Source of the DNA: Thermus thermamylovorans
GTDB lineage: Bacteria; Deinococcota; Deinococci; Deinococcales; Thermaceae
Direction: 5' to 3'
Assembly (NCBI RefSeq): GCF_004307015.1
Contig: NZ_SIJL01000008.1
Location: 81,047 to 113,300, forward strand
Length of the DNA: 32,254 bases
Of the stretch, positions 23,986-30,769 are shown piece by piece. Position 1 is the stretch's first letter. Every line of letters starts with the position of its first letter. Below the pieces are notes generated by a model. That model was not told where the DNA came from, ran no database searches, and saw only the letters and a list, made by a program, of their open reading frames with translations. Both the position numbers and the translations under genes were made by a program.

Positions 23986-25301
23986 CTGCGCTCCCTAAGG
24001 ATAAGCCCCAGGAGGAAAAGCGTCAACGCCAGGCCCACCGCCCAGTCCCCGTAGCGCACGTAGGGGGTCTGCCCTCCCCGGAAGGCGAAGGGGGCCAGGA
24101 GGTAGCCCTCCCGGTGGGAGGGGATTTCGGCCACCGCCCGGCCCAGGGGGTCGATGCTGGCGGTGATCCCGTCGTTCCCCGCCCGGAGGAGCCAGCGCCC
24201 CGTCTCCACCGCCCGCAGCCGCCCCAGGGCGAAGTGCTGCCGCCCCCCGAAGGAGGGGCCGAACCAGGCGTCGTTGGTGAGGAGCACCAAGGCCCTGGCC
24301 CCCTCCCGGGCCAGGGCCCGGGCCACGGAGGGGAAGGCGGACTCGTAGCAGATCATGGCCCCGTAGGGGCCCAAAGGCGCCGTCCTTTCCCCTGGGATGC
24401 GGTCGGTGAGCCCCTCCAGGCCGAAGGCCCGGAAGAAGAAGCCGTAGACCCCCCCCAGGCCCTCCCGGAAGGGGAACCACTCCCCGAAGGGCACCAGGCG
24501 GGTCTTGTCGTAGTGGGCCAGGATCCCCTCCTCCCCGTAGAGGACGGCCCGGTTGGGGCCGAAGAGGTTGAGGCCGGTGAGGAGGAAGCGCCCCTCCAGG
24601 ATCTCGGCGGTCCCCTGGGGAATCCGCCACACCGCGGTCTCGGGCCAGACCACAAGCCGGGCCTCGGGGTGGGCCTCCAGGCCCGCCTGCGTGAGGCGCA
24701 GGTAGGTGGCCTCCTCCAGCTCCCCGTGCACCTTCTGCAGGGGGTTGATGTTCCCCTGCACCAGGAGGGCCCGCTCCTCCCCCGGCGCCTGGGGCAGGGG
24801 GAGGAGCCAGAGGAGCCCCCAGGGGAGGAGGAGGGCCCAAAGCCGCCGCTGGAACCCCCAGGCGAAGAGGAGGACCACCAGGGAAAGGAGGTAGACCCCC
24901 CCGAGGGCGGCGAGGAGCCTTCCCGGGGCCTCCAGGAGGGCGTAGCCCAGGAAGCCCCAAGGGAAGGCCAGGGCCCCCCTCTCCGTGAGCCACTCCAGGA
25001 GAACCCACCCCCCCACCCGGGCCAGGGGGGTGGGGGTGAGGGCGAAGAGGAGGCCGAAGGAGAGGGCCTTGAGGAGGACCAGGGGTAGGAAGGGCACCGC
25101 CCCCCAGGGGCCGAAGAGGGCGGTGAAGCTCTGGGGGAGCCATACCAGGTGGAGGCCCCAGAAGCCGAGCCCTGACAAGAAGCCGGTGCGGAACCCTCCC
25201 CCGAGGAGGAAGGCCAGGACCAGGGGGGCGAGGAAGCCCAAGGGGAAGGGGGGCAGGGTGAGGGCCAGGAGGAGGCCCAGGAGGAGGGGCCGCACCCCCA
25301 T
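23964..25301 (-). CDS. lnt: Apolipoprotein N-acyltransferase
   Basis: A 445-residue integral membrane enzyme that adds the third acyl chain to the N-terminal cysteine of lipoproteins. N-terminal hydrophobic helices (about residues 5-165) lead to a periplasmic nitrilase-like domain. The catalytic triad is visible as Glu221 (VVWPETA), Lys266 (HYDKTRLVPFGE) and Cys318 (MICYES). A final hydrophobic segment (VGLALTLFLLGLIL) is followed by a basic tail. The ATG at 25301 is chosen because GGGAGG lies upstream and the protein then begins at the first helix; the longer open frame adds non-conserved residues. The last codons and the TAG stop are inside tRNA-Leu. Confidence 0.9.
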   Translation of the reverse strand: MGVRPLLLGLLLALTLPPFPLGFLAPLVLAFLLGGGFRTGFLSGLGFWGLHLVWLPQSFTALFGPWGAVPFLPLVLLKALSFGLLFALTPTPLARVGGWVLLEWLTERGALAFPWGFLGYALLEAPGRLLAALGGVYLLSLVVLLFAWGFQRRLWALLLPWGLLWLLPLPQAPGEERALLVQGNINPLQKVHGELEEATYLRLTQAGLEAHPEARLVVWPETAVWRIPQGTAEILEGRFLLTGLNLFGPNRAVLYGEEGILAHYDKTRLVPFGEWFPFREGLGGVYGFFFRAFGLEGLTDRIPGERTAPLGPYGAMICYESAFPSVARALAREGARALVLLTNDAWFGPSFGGRQHFALGRLRAVETGRWLLRAGNDGITASIDPLGRAVAEIPSHREGYLLAPFAFRGGQTPYVRYGDWAVGLALTLFLLGLILRERRPGWRNR

Positions 25302-25347
25302 ACCATACCCGCCCTCCCTGAGATTTCCCAAAACCTGGAAGGGATGG

Positions 25348-25359
25348 CAGAATGGGGCC
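25348..25359 (+). promoter_or_regulatory. Possible leaderless-type -10 (CAGAAT, 6 nt, ATG)
   Basis: CAGAAT (25348-25353) matches four of six bases of TATAAT and stands six bases before ATG at 25360, in the 58-bp divergent gap with lnt. It lacks the first T of the motif, so this is weaker than the other cases. Confidence 0.3.
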
Positions 25360-26064
25360 ATGCGCCTGGGCGTCCTTTCCGACATCCACGCCAACCTCCC
25401 CGCCCTGGAGGCGGCCCTCGAGGCCCTGCGCCGCGAGGGGGTGGACGAGGTCCTGGTCCTGGGGGACCTGGTGGGCTACGGTCCCCACCCCAAGCAGGTG
25501 TTGGGCCGCCTCATCAAGGAGGGCCTCCCCGCCCTGGCCGGGGCCTGGGACCTGCGGGTGGCCTACCCCCTGCCGGGGGACCTGCCCGAGGGGGTGGGGA
25601 AGGCCACCTTGGCGTGGACCCGGAGCCAGCTTTCCGAAAGGGAGCTCGGCTATCTGCGCTCCCTGCGCCTTTCCTACCGCAAGGGCCTGGGCCAGGGGCG
25701 CCTGGTGGCCTCCCACGGCACCCCGGGCAGGCCCGAGGAACACCCGGACCTCCTGGGCCCCTTCAGCGCCCTTCTGCCCCTCCTGGAGCGCTACGGGGCC
25801 CGCATTGCCCTCCTGGGGGGGCGGCACCTGCCCCTGGCCCGTCGGGTGGGGGCGGGGCTGCTGGCCGACCCGGGGAGCGCGGGGCTAAGCCTCTCCGGGG
25901 AGCCGGGGGCCGACGCCATGGTCCTGGACACGGAGAGCCTCGAGGTCCGCTTCCTCAAGGTTCCCTACGACCTGGGCCCCCTTCTCTTCGACCTCCGGGC
26001 CTGGGGCCTGCCCCCGGTTCTGGAGAAGGTCTACCGCACTGGGCGCTTCCCCCAGCAGGGCTAG
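25360..26064 (+). CDS. Metallophosphoesterase-like protein with substituted metal ligands
   Basis: A 234-residue calcineurin-like phosphoesterase of the YfcE/ApaH-like group. LSDIHANLPAL (Asp8, His10) and LGDLVGYGP are normal, and SHGTPG matches the usual GH/VHG-x-P element. The GNHD motif, however, reads GAWD (about 75-78), so the Asn that ligates metal is Ala. The GHTH motif reads GGRH, losing its first His. The overall fold and the LADPGSAG motif are preserved. The enzyme may use one metal, have changed activity, or serve as a binding protein. The ATG is 58 bp from divergent lnt. Its last 180 bases are also covered on the other strand by queG. Confidence 0.72.
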   Translation: MRLGVLSDIHANLPALEAALEALRREGVDEVLVLGDLVGYGPHPKQVLGRLIKEGLPALAGAWDLRVAYPLPGDLPEGVGKATLAWTRSQLSERELGYLRSLRLSYRKGLGQGRLVASHGTPGRPEEHPDLLGPFSALLPLLERYGARIALLGGRHLPLARRVGAGLLADPGSAGLSLSGEPGADAMVLDTESLEVRFLKVPYDLGPLLFDLRAWGLPPVLEKVYRTGRFPQQG

Positions 26065-27120
26065 GGCCTCGGCCCGGATCCCCGCCTCGGGGTCCCCCAG
26101 GAAGCCCTCGATCCCCAGGCCCGCCCGGTGGAGGGCGTGGAGGGCGGTGCGGCGCACCAGGGGGCTGGGGTCCCCTGCCGCCTCCCGCATCAGCCCCTCC
26201 CCCAGGCCCAGGTTGCTGAGGACGATGAGGGCGTTCCGGGCCATGCGGGCCCTTCCCGGCCGGGCGAAGGCGGTGTCCCCGTATTTTCTCTGAAAGGCGC
26301 GTCCGGAAAGGCGGAAGAACTCCGCGAGGTCGGGGTGGGCCAGTTCGGGCTCGGGGCGGAAGCCCCGCCAGGCCCTGCCGAACCTTTCCCACGGGCAGAC
26401 CTCCGTGCACCCGTCGCATCCCAAGAGCCAGTCCCCTACCCCCGGCCAGAGCCCCGGGGGGATGAAGCCCCGGTGCTCCACCGTGAGGTAGCTCACGCAG
26501 CGCCCCGCCTCCAGGGTGCCGTCCCCCAGGAGGGCCCCCGTGGGGCAGGCCACAAGGCAGCGGGCGCACCGCCCGCAGCGGTTCGGGTGGGGCAGGGGGG
26601 CCTCCACCTCCAGGGGGGTGAGGAGGACGCCGATGAAGGCGTGGACGCCCAAGCCCTGGGAGAGGAACATGCCGCTTTTTCCGATCCAACCCTTGCCCGA
26701 GAGGAGGGCCAGGGTGCGTTCGGGAAGGGGGCCGTGGTCCACGTAGCCCTTGGCGGGAAGCCCAAGCTCCCGGGCCAGGGCTTCCAGGCGCCCGAGCTCC
26801 TCCCCAAGGAGGCGGTGGTAGTCCCGCACCCAGGCGTAGCGGGCCACCCGGCCCACCCGGAGGCCCCCCCTGGGCACCCCGGGGTCGGGGTAGGCGTAGG
26901 GGGCGAAGAGGAGGAGGGCGCCCCTGGCCCAGGGGAAGCGGGCCTGGGGGCGGAAGCGCTCCGCCACCCCCCTTTCCAGGTAGGCCATGCCCCCATGCCT
27001 CCCCGCCTTCAGCCAGCGCCGAAAGCGCCCTTCCGCTTCCTCCAGGGGAGCCAGGGGAGCCCAGGCCACCCCCAGTCCCCGTTCCCGCGCCGCCTCCTCC
27101 AGGAGGCCCCTGGGGTCCAC
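25885..27120 (-). CDS. queG: Epoxyqueuosine reductase
   Basis: A 411-residue cobalamin-dependent iron-sulfur enzyme that reduces epoxyqueuosine to queuosine in tRNA, the last step of queuosine synthesis. The N-terminal domain includes YVDHGPLPER with the catalytic Asp, and GKGWIGKSG. Two 4Fe-4S motifs follow (CGRCARCLVACPTGAL and CDGCTEVCPWERF). A C-terminal HEAT-like part extends to about residue 359 (ALALLGEA). The last 52 residues look unlike the family and run antisense into the phosphoesterase gene, so an earlier stop was perhaps lost. The start is GTG, with TAGGCT six bases upstream. It is divergent from hom. Confidence 0.9.
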   Translation of the reverse strand: MDPRGLLEEAARERGLGVAWAPLAPLEEAEGRFRRWLKAGRHGGMAYLERGVAERFRPQARFPWARGALLLFAPYAYPDPGVPRGGLRVGRVARYAWVRDYHRLLGEELGRLEALARELGLPAKGYVDHGPLPERTLALLSGKGWIGKSGMFLSQGLGVHAFIGVLLTPLEVEAPLPHPNRCGRCARCLVACPTGALLGDGTLEAGRCVSYLTVEHRGFIPPGLWPGVGDWLLGCDGCTEVCPWERFGRAWRGFRPEPELAHPDLAEFFRLSGRAFQRKYGDTAFARPGRARMARNALIVLSNLGLGEGLMREAAGDPSPLVRRTALHALHRAGLGIEGFLGDPEAGIRAEALALLGEAPSAVDLLQNRGQAPGPEVEEKGAQVVGNLEEADLEALRVQDHGVGPRLPGEA

Positions 27121-27132
27121 TCCCTTAGCCTA
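27121..27132 (-). promoter_or_regulatory. Leaderless-type promoter of queG (TAGGCT, 6 nt, GTG)
   Basis: On the minus strand TAGGCT spans 27132-27127, and six bases (AAGGGA) precede the GTG at 27120. It lies back to back with the hom promoter inside a 58-bp gap. Confidence 0.5.
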
Positions 27133-27160
27133 AGCTTTTGGGGCCCCCGCCGCGGTGCCT

Positions 27161-27178
27161 GGGGGCTATAATCCCCCC
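27161..27178 (+). promoter_or_regulatory. Leaderless-type promoter of hom (TATAAT, 6 nt, ATG)
   Basis: A perfect TATAAT (27167-27172) is followed by six C residues and the ATG at 27179. There is no ribosome-binding site, so the mRNA is probably leaderless. GGGGG (27161-27165) and CCCCC (27173-27177) flank the -10 as an inverted repeat. No -35 consensus is visible. Confidence 0.7.
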
Positions 27179-28177
27179 ATGGAAGCCCTGAGGATCGCCC
27201 TTTTAGGCGGGGGCACCGTGGGGAGCGCCTTTTACGGGCTCGTCCAGGAACGCCTGGCGGACTTCCACGCCCTGGGCTTCTCCCCCCGCTTCTTGGGCGT
27301 GCTGGTCCGGGACCCCTCCAGGCCGCGCCCCATCCCCCAGGAGCTCCTGCGGCTGGAGCCCCCGGACCTCCGGGAGGCCGACGTGGTGGTGGAGGCCCTG
27401 GGGGGGGTGGAGGCGCCCTTGAGGCTGGTCCTCCCCGCCCTGGAGGCCGGTATCCCCCTCATCACCGCCAACAAGGCCCTCCTGGCCGAAGCCTGGGAAG
27501 CCCTGCGCCCCTACGCCGAGGAGGGGCTCATCTACCACGAGGCCAGCGTCATGGCGGGCACCCCGGCCCTCTCCTTCCTGGAGACCCTCAGGGGAAGCCG
27601 GCTTCTGGAGCTCCACGGGATCCTCAACGGCACCACCCTCTACATCCTGCAGGGGATGGAAGGGGGGCAAAGCTACGGGGAGGCCCTCCTCGAGGCCCAG
27701 CGCCTGGGCTACGCCGAGGCCGACCCCACCCTGGACGTGGCGGGCATCGACGCCGCCCACAAGCTCACCCTCCTGGCGAGGCTCCTGGTGGACCCCGGCT
27801 TCCCCTTTTCCGCGGTGGAAACCCAGGGCATAACCCGCCTTACCCCAGAACACATCCAAGAAGCTCGGGCCCGCGGGGAAAGGGTGCGCCTCTTGGCCAG
27901 CCTCTACGGGAAAGGGGGGCGCTGGCGGGCGGAGGTGGCCCCCAGGCGCCTTCCCCAGGACCACTCCCTGGCCCGGGCCCGGGGAAACGCCCTCCTCGTG
28001 CGGGCGCACCCCTTGGGCGAGGTCTTCGTCACCGGACCCGGGGCGGGGGGTGAGGCCACGGCCAGCGGCCTCCTCGCCGACCTCTTCCGCCTCCTCCAGG
28101 GGGCCCCCGGCCACCTGCCCGTCCCCCAGGCCCAGCCCCCCCTGGCGGAGGGAAGCCCCTTCCCCGAGGTAGGGTGA
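27179..28177 (+). CDS. hom: Homoserine dehydrogenase
   Basis: A 332-residue NAD(P)-dependent enzyme that reduces aspartate semialdehyde to homoserine for threonine and methionine synthesis. It shows GGGTVGSAFYG (dinucleotide binding, about 9-19), TANKALLAE with the conserved Lys (about 99-107), GILNGTTLYIL, and EADPTLDVAGIDAAHKL with the catalytic Asp and Lys. It is a short form without a C-terminal ACT domain, as in Thermus. The ATG is set by TATAAT six bases upstream; the open frame starts eight codons earlier without support. It is followed by a Uma2-like gene and thrC. Confidence 0.95.
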   Translation: MEALRIALLGGGTVGSAFYGLVQERLADFHALGFSPRFLGVLVRDPSRPRPIPQELLRLEPPDLREADVVVEALGGVEAPLRLVLPALEAGIPLITANKALLAEAWEALRPYAEEGLIYHEASVMAGTPALSFLETLRGSRLLELHGILNGTTLYILQGMEGGQSYGEALLEAQRLGYAEADPTLDVAGIDAAHKLTLLARLLVDPGFPFSAVETQGITRLTPEHIQEARARGERVRLLASLYGKGGRWRAEVAPRRLPQDHSLARARGNALLVRAHPLGEVFVTGPGAGGEATASGLLADLFRLLQGAPGHLPVPQAQPPLAEGSPFPEVG

Positions 28178-28181
28178 GGGC
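28170..28181 (+). promoter_or_regulatory. Leaderless-type motif before the Uma2-like gene (TAGGGT, 6 nt, GTG)
   Basis: TAGGGT (28170-28175) overlaps the end of hom and lies six bases before the GTG at 28182. GAGGG in the spacer could also be a ribosome-binding site, so this is a weak call. Confidence 0.3.
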
Positions 28182-28775
28182 GTGCCTGTCCTGGACCTCC
28201 TGCGCCCGGTGAGGGATGAGGAGCTCCGGGCCCTTTCGGAGCGCGAACCCGGCTGGCGGTTTGAGCGCGGGGCCGATGGGCGGCTTTTCGTCTCCCCTAC
28301 GGGCGGCGAAGGTGGCAGGATGGGCAGGGCGGCGCTGGGCCAGCTTACCGTTGGAACGAGGCCCAGTCCTTGGGGGTGGTCTTCCACGCTTCCACGGGGT
28401 TCAAGCTGCCCGACGGCTCCATCCTCATCCCCCGATGCGGCCTTCGCGCGCAAGGGGCGCTGGCTTGCCCTCACCCCAGAGGAGCGGGAAGGGTTTCCTC
28501 CTTTGGCCCCCGGTGCCGCATTCGAGGTTCGTTCCCGGAGCCAAAGCGTGGAGGAGCTTCGGGAAAAAGCGGCCCTTTACCTGAAAAATGGGGTGGGTCT
28601 GGTGGTCCTCCTGGACCTTTACGCGCACCGGGTGGAGGTGTTTCGCAAGAAGGGGGCAACCTTCTACCAGGACCAGGAGGCGGTGCCCTTGGACCCCGGG
28701 CTTCCCGGTTTCCAGCCCCTGGCCCAGGGGCTTTTTCTAGCCCTTGACGCCCTCCCGCCCTTGGGGGAAGCATAG
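28182..28775 (+). pseudogene. Uma2-family (DUF820) nuclease-like gene with two compensating frameshifts
   Basis: The frame is open for 197 residues and resembles the Uma2/DUF820 family of PD-(D/E)xK-fold proteins. Residues 1-55 (LSEREPGWRFE, LFVSPTGGE) and 84-197 (PDAAFARKGRW, LTPEEREGFPPLAP, EVRSRSQSVEELREKAALYLKNG) fit. Residues 56-83 do not. In the +2 frame the same DNA encodes RWNEAQSLGVVFHASTGF and LPDGSIL, the expected family sequence. One base appears lost near 28347 (ACCGT for ACCCGT) and one gained near 28433 (five C for four), so the original frame returns. Putative catalytic Asp85 and the EV motif survive. It may be damaged or a sequencing error. It sits between hom and thrC. Confidence 0.7.
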
Positions 28776-28779
28776 GGCC

Positions 28780-29835
28780 ATGCGCCTGCCCCTCATCGAG
28801 CGCTACCGCGCCCACCTTCCCGTCTCTCCGGGCACCCCGGTGGTCTCCCTCCTGGAGGGCTCCACCCCCCTCATCCCTCTGAAAGGCCCCGAGGAGGCCA
28901 GGAGGAAGGGCGTCCGCCTCTACGCCAAGTTCGAGGGCCTGAACCCCACGGGAAGCTTCAAGGACCGGGGGATGACCCTGGCGGTGTCCAAGGCGGTGGA
29001 GGCGGGGGCCAGGGCGGTGGCCGCCGCCAGCACGGGGAACACCGCCGCCTCTGCCGCCGCCTACGCCGCCCGGGCGGGGATACGGGCCGTCGTGGTCCTG
29101 CCCGCGGGGTACGTGGCCTTGGGCAAGGTGGCCCAGAGCCTGGTGCACGGGGCCAGGATCGTCCAGATTGAGGGCAGCTTCGACCAGGCCCTCTCCCTCA
29201 CCAAAGCCCTCACCGAGGCCTACCCCGTGGCCCTGGTGAACTCCCTGAACCCCTACCGCTTGGAGGGGCAGAAGACCCTGGCCTTTGAGGTGGTGGACGA
29301 GCTGGGGGACGCGCCCCACTACCACGCCCTCCCCGTGGGCAACGCGGGCAACATCACCGCCCACTGGATGGGTTATAAGGAGTATTTCGCCCTGGGGAAG
29401 GCCAGGAGGCTTCCCCGGATGCTGGGCTTTCAGGCGGCAGGTGCCGCTCCCCTGGTCCTGGGGCGGCCTGTGGAGAAGCCGGAAACCCTGGCCACCGCCA
29501 TCCGCATCGGCAACCCCGCCAGCTGGGAAGGGGCGGTGCGGGCCAAGGAGGAGTCCGGGGGGCTCATCGGGGCGGTGACGGACGGGGAGATCCTCGCCGC
29601 CTACTGCTACCTGGCGGAGGAGGAGGGGGTCTTCTGCGAACCCGCCAGCGCCGCGGCCCTGGCCGGGGTGTGGCGGCTCCTAAAGGAGGGGCGCCTGGAG
29701 CCGGAAAGCCAGGTGGTCCTCACCCTCACCGGCCACGGCCTCAAGGACCCGGCCACCGCGGAAAAGGCGGCGGGGCTTCTGCCCCCCGTGCCCGCGGTCC
29801 TCGAGGCGGTGGCCGAGGCCGCGGGGCTCCTGTGA
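28780..29835 (+). CDS. thrC: Threonine synthase
   Basis: A 351-residue PLP-dependent enzyme that converts O-phosphohomoserine to threonine. PLP-binding Lys is in NPTGSFKDRGMTLA (about 55-68). The phosphate-binding loop ASTGNTAASAAAYAARAG follows near 85-102, and PVGNAGNITAHWMGY near 187-201. GFQAAGAAPLVLG and LTGHGLKDP occur later. Length matches Thermus ThrC. The ATG at 28780 agrees with the family N-terminus (MRLPLIERYR); an upstream start would add 12 unsupported residues. Homoserine kinase (thrB) is not in the window. Confidence 0.96.
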   Translation: MRLPLIERYRAHLPVSPGTPVVSLLEGSTPLIPLKGPEEARRKGVRLYAKFEGLNPTGSFKDRGMTLAVSKAVEAGARAVAAASTGNTAASAAAYAARAGIRAVVVLPAGYVALGKVAQSLVHGARIVQIEGSFDQALSLTKALTEAYPVALVNSLNPYRLEGQKTLAFEVVDELGDAPHYHALPVGNAGNITAHWMGYKEYFALGKARRLPRMLGFQAAGAAPLVLGRPVEKPETLATAIRIGNPASWEGAVRAKEESGGLIGAVTDGEILAAYCYLAEEEGVFCEPASAAALAGVWRLLKEGRLEPESQVVLTLTGHGLKDPATAEKAAGLLPPVPAVLEAVAEAAGLL

Positions 29836-29847
29836 TAAGCTTGGCCC
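29836..29847 (+). promoter_or_regulatory. Leaderless-type promoter (TAAGCT, 6 nt, ATG)
   Basis: TAAGCT (29836-29841), beginning one base after the thrC stop, lies six bases before ATG at 29848. The GATAAGCT octamer is identical to that before otsA. No ribosome-binding site is seen. Confidence 0.5.
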
Positions 29848-30165
29848 ATGCCCGAGGCCAAGGACGCCCGCAAAAGGCGCAAGGAGCCCTTCCCGGGGGC
29901 CTACTACCTGGCGGGGGCCATCACCCTTTTTCTCATGCTCCTCTTCCTGGCCCTGGGGGCCAGCCTCCCCTCCGGAGTGGCGGGGTTTTTGGTGGCCTTC
30001 GTCCTGGGGCTCACCGTGAACCCCAGGTACGTCCCCTTCTTCCTGGTGGCGGGGGTTTTCGCCGCGGTCATGGGCTTTCTGGGGCGGGAGCCCCAGGTGG
30101 CCTGGGGCGGGGTGGCCCTGGCCCTTTCCCAGGTCCTGGTGCGCCGCTTCGTCGGGGAGGGATGA
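29848..30165 (+). CDS. Small membrane protein, function unknown
   Basis: A 105-residue protein with a basic start (KDARKRRKEPF) followed by about three hydrophobic segments (roughly 18-38, 42-58 and 63-78). No family is recognised. The cytoplasmic basic N-terminus and short loops suggest an integral membrane protein. It is preceded by a leaderless-type TAAGCT and overlaps the next small membrane gene in ATGA, so the two are probably partners. Confidence 0.7.
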   Translation: MPEAKDARKRRKEPFPGAYYLAGAITLFLMLLFLALGASLPSGVAGFLVAFVLGLTVNPRYVPFFLVAGVFAAVMGFLGREPQVAWGGVALALSQVLVRRFVGEG

Positions 30166-30458
30166 GCCCGCAGCGCCTCTCCCAAGCCCTGGCCTTCCTC
30201 GGGGTGGCGGCCTATGTGTTCTTCCTCTTCCTGCGACCCAGCCAGGAGGGGATGGCCCTGGCGGTGGGCCTCTTCGTGGGCACCATGGGGGTGGCCTACG
30301 GGGAAAAGCCCTTCCCTGTCCCCTTCTTCCTGGGGCTTTACGCCCTGCTCCTCCTCCTCCAGCTCCTCTTCGGCCACCCTTTCCCTTTCCTCCTGGGAGG
30401 GCTTTTGGGGGTGGGGCTCCCCCTCCTGCTCTACCGCCTGCGGAAGCCCGCCAGGTAG
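30162..30458 (+). CDS. Small membrane protein, function unknown
   Basis: A 98-residue protein that is mostly hydrophobic, with about three membrane segments (roughly 7-25, 30-47 and 53-90). It ends in RLRKPAR, probably on the cytoplasmic side. The ATG overlaps the upstream stop and has GGGGAGG just before it. The last 28 bases overlap a convergent gene on the minus strand. No family is recognised. Confidence 0.68.
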   Translation: MSPQRLSQALAFLGVAAYVFFLFLRPSQEGMALAVGLFVGTMGVAYGEKPFPVPFFLGLYALLLLLQLLFGHPFPFLLGGLLGVGLPLLLYRLRKPAR

Positions 30459-30769
30459 AGGAGCCCCCCGAGGAGCGCACCCTCCCCCAGGGCGGGGAGG
30501 TAGAAGTAGAGCTCCCGCACGTCCAGGCGCAGGTAGAGGAGGAGGGGCCAGGGGGTGAGGGCCCAGGCCAGGCCGGGCTTACCGTAGCCCGCGGCCAGGA
30601 AGAACCCCGTGCCCAGGCCCCGGAGGTAGGCCAGCCATCCCGGGCCTAGCTCGTTGTGGTAAACGAACCAGAGGAGGTTGAGCCAAACCCCCAGGGCGGG
30701 GAGGGGAAAGCGGGTTTCCAGGCGCAGGGCCAGTAGGACCAGGAGGAAAAACCCCAGGGCCTCAAGCAT
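30431..30769 (-). CDS. Small membrane protein downstream of 2-phosphoglycerate kinase
   Basis: A 112-residue protein with about three hydrophobic segments (LGFFLLVLLAL, PALGVWLNLLWFV, GTGFFLAAGYG, and a C-terminal ALLGGLLYLAG), ending in RRR. Its ATG lies eight bases inside the end of the kinase gene, so translation is coupled. No family is recognised. It overlaps the convergent small membrane gene by 28 bases at its 3' end. Confidence 0.68.
   Translation of the reverse strand: MLEALGFFLLVLLALRLETRFPLPALGVWLNLLWFVYHNELGPGWLAYLRGLGTGFFLAAGYGKPGLAWALTPWPLLLYLRLDVRELYFYLPALGEGALLGGLLYLAGFRRR

Noticed and set aside
25302-25394. 31-residue N-terminal extension of Lnt
   Set aside because: It would overlap the divergent gene and precedes the ribosome-binding site. 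Family similarity begins at the first membrane helix at 25301.
23995-25827. Long minus-strand frame (610 codons) overlapping lnt
   Set aside because: It is out of frame with the nitrilase triad and is Pro/Gly-rich without motifs.
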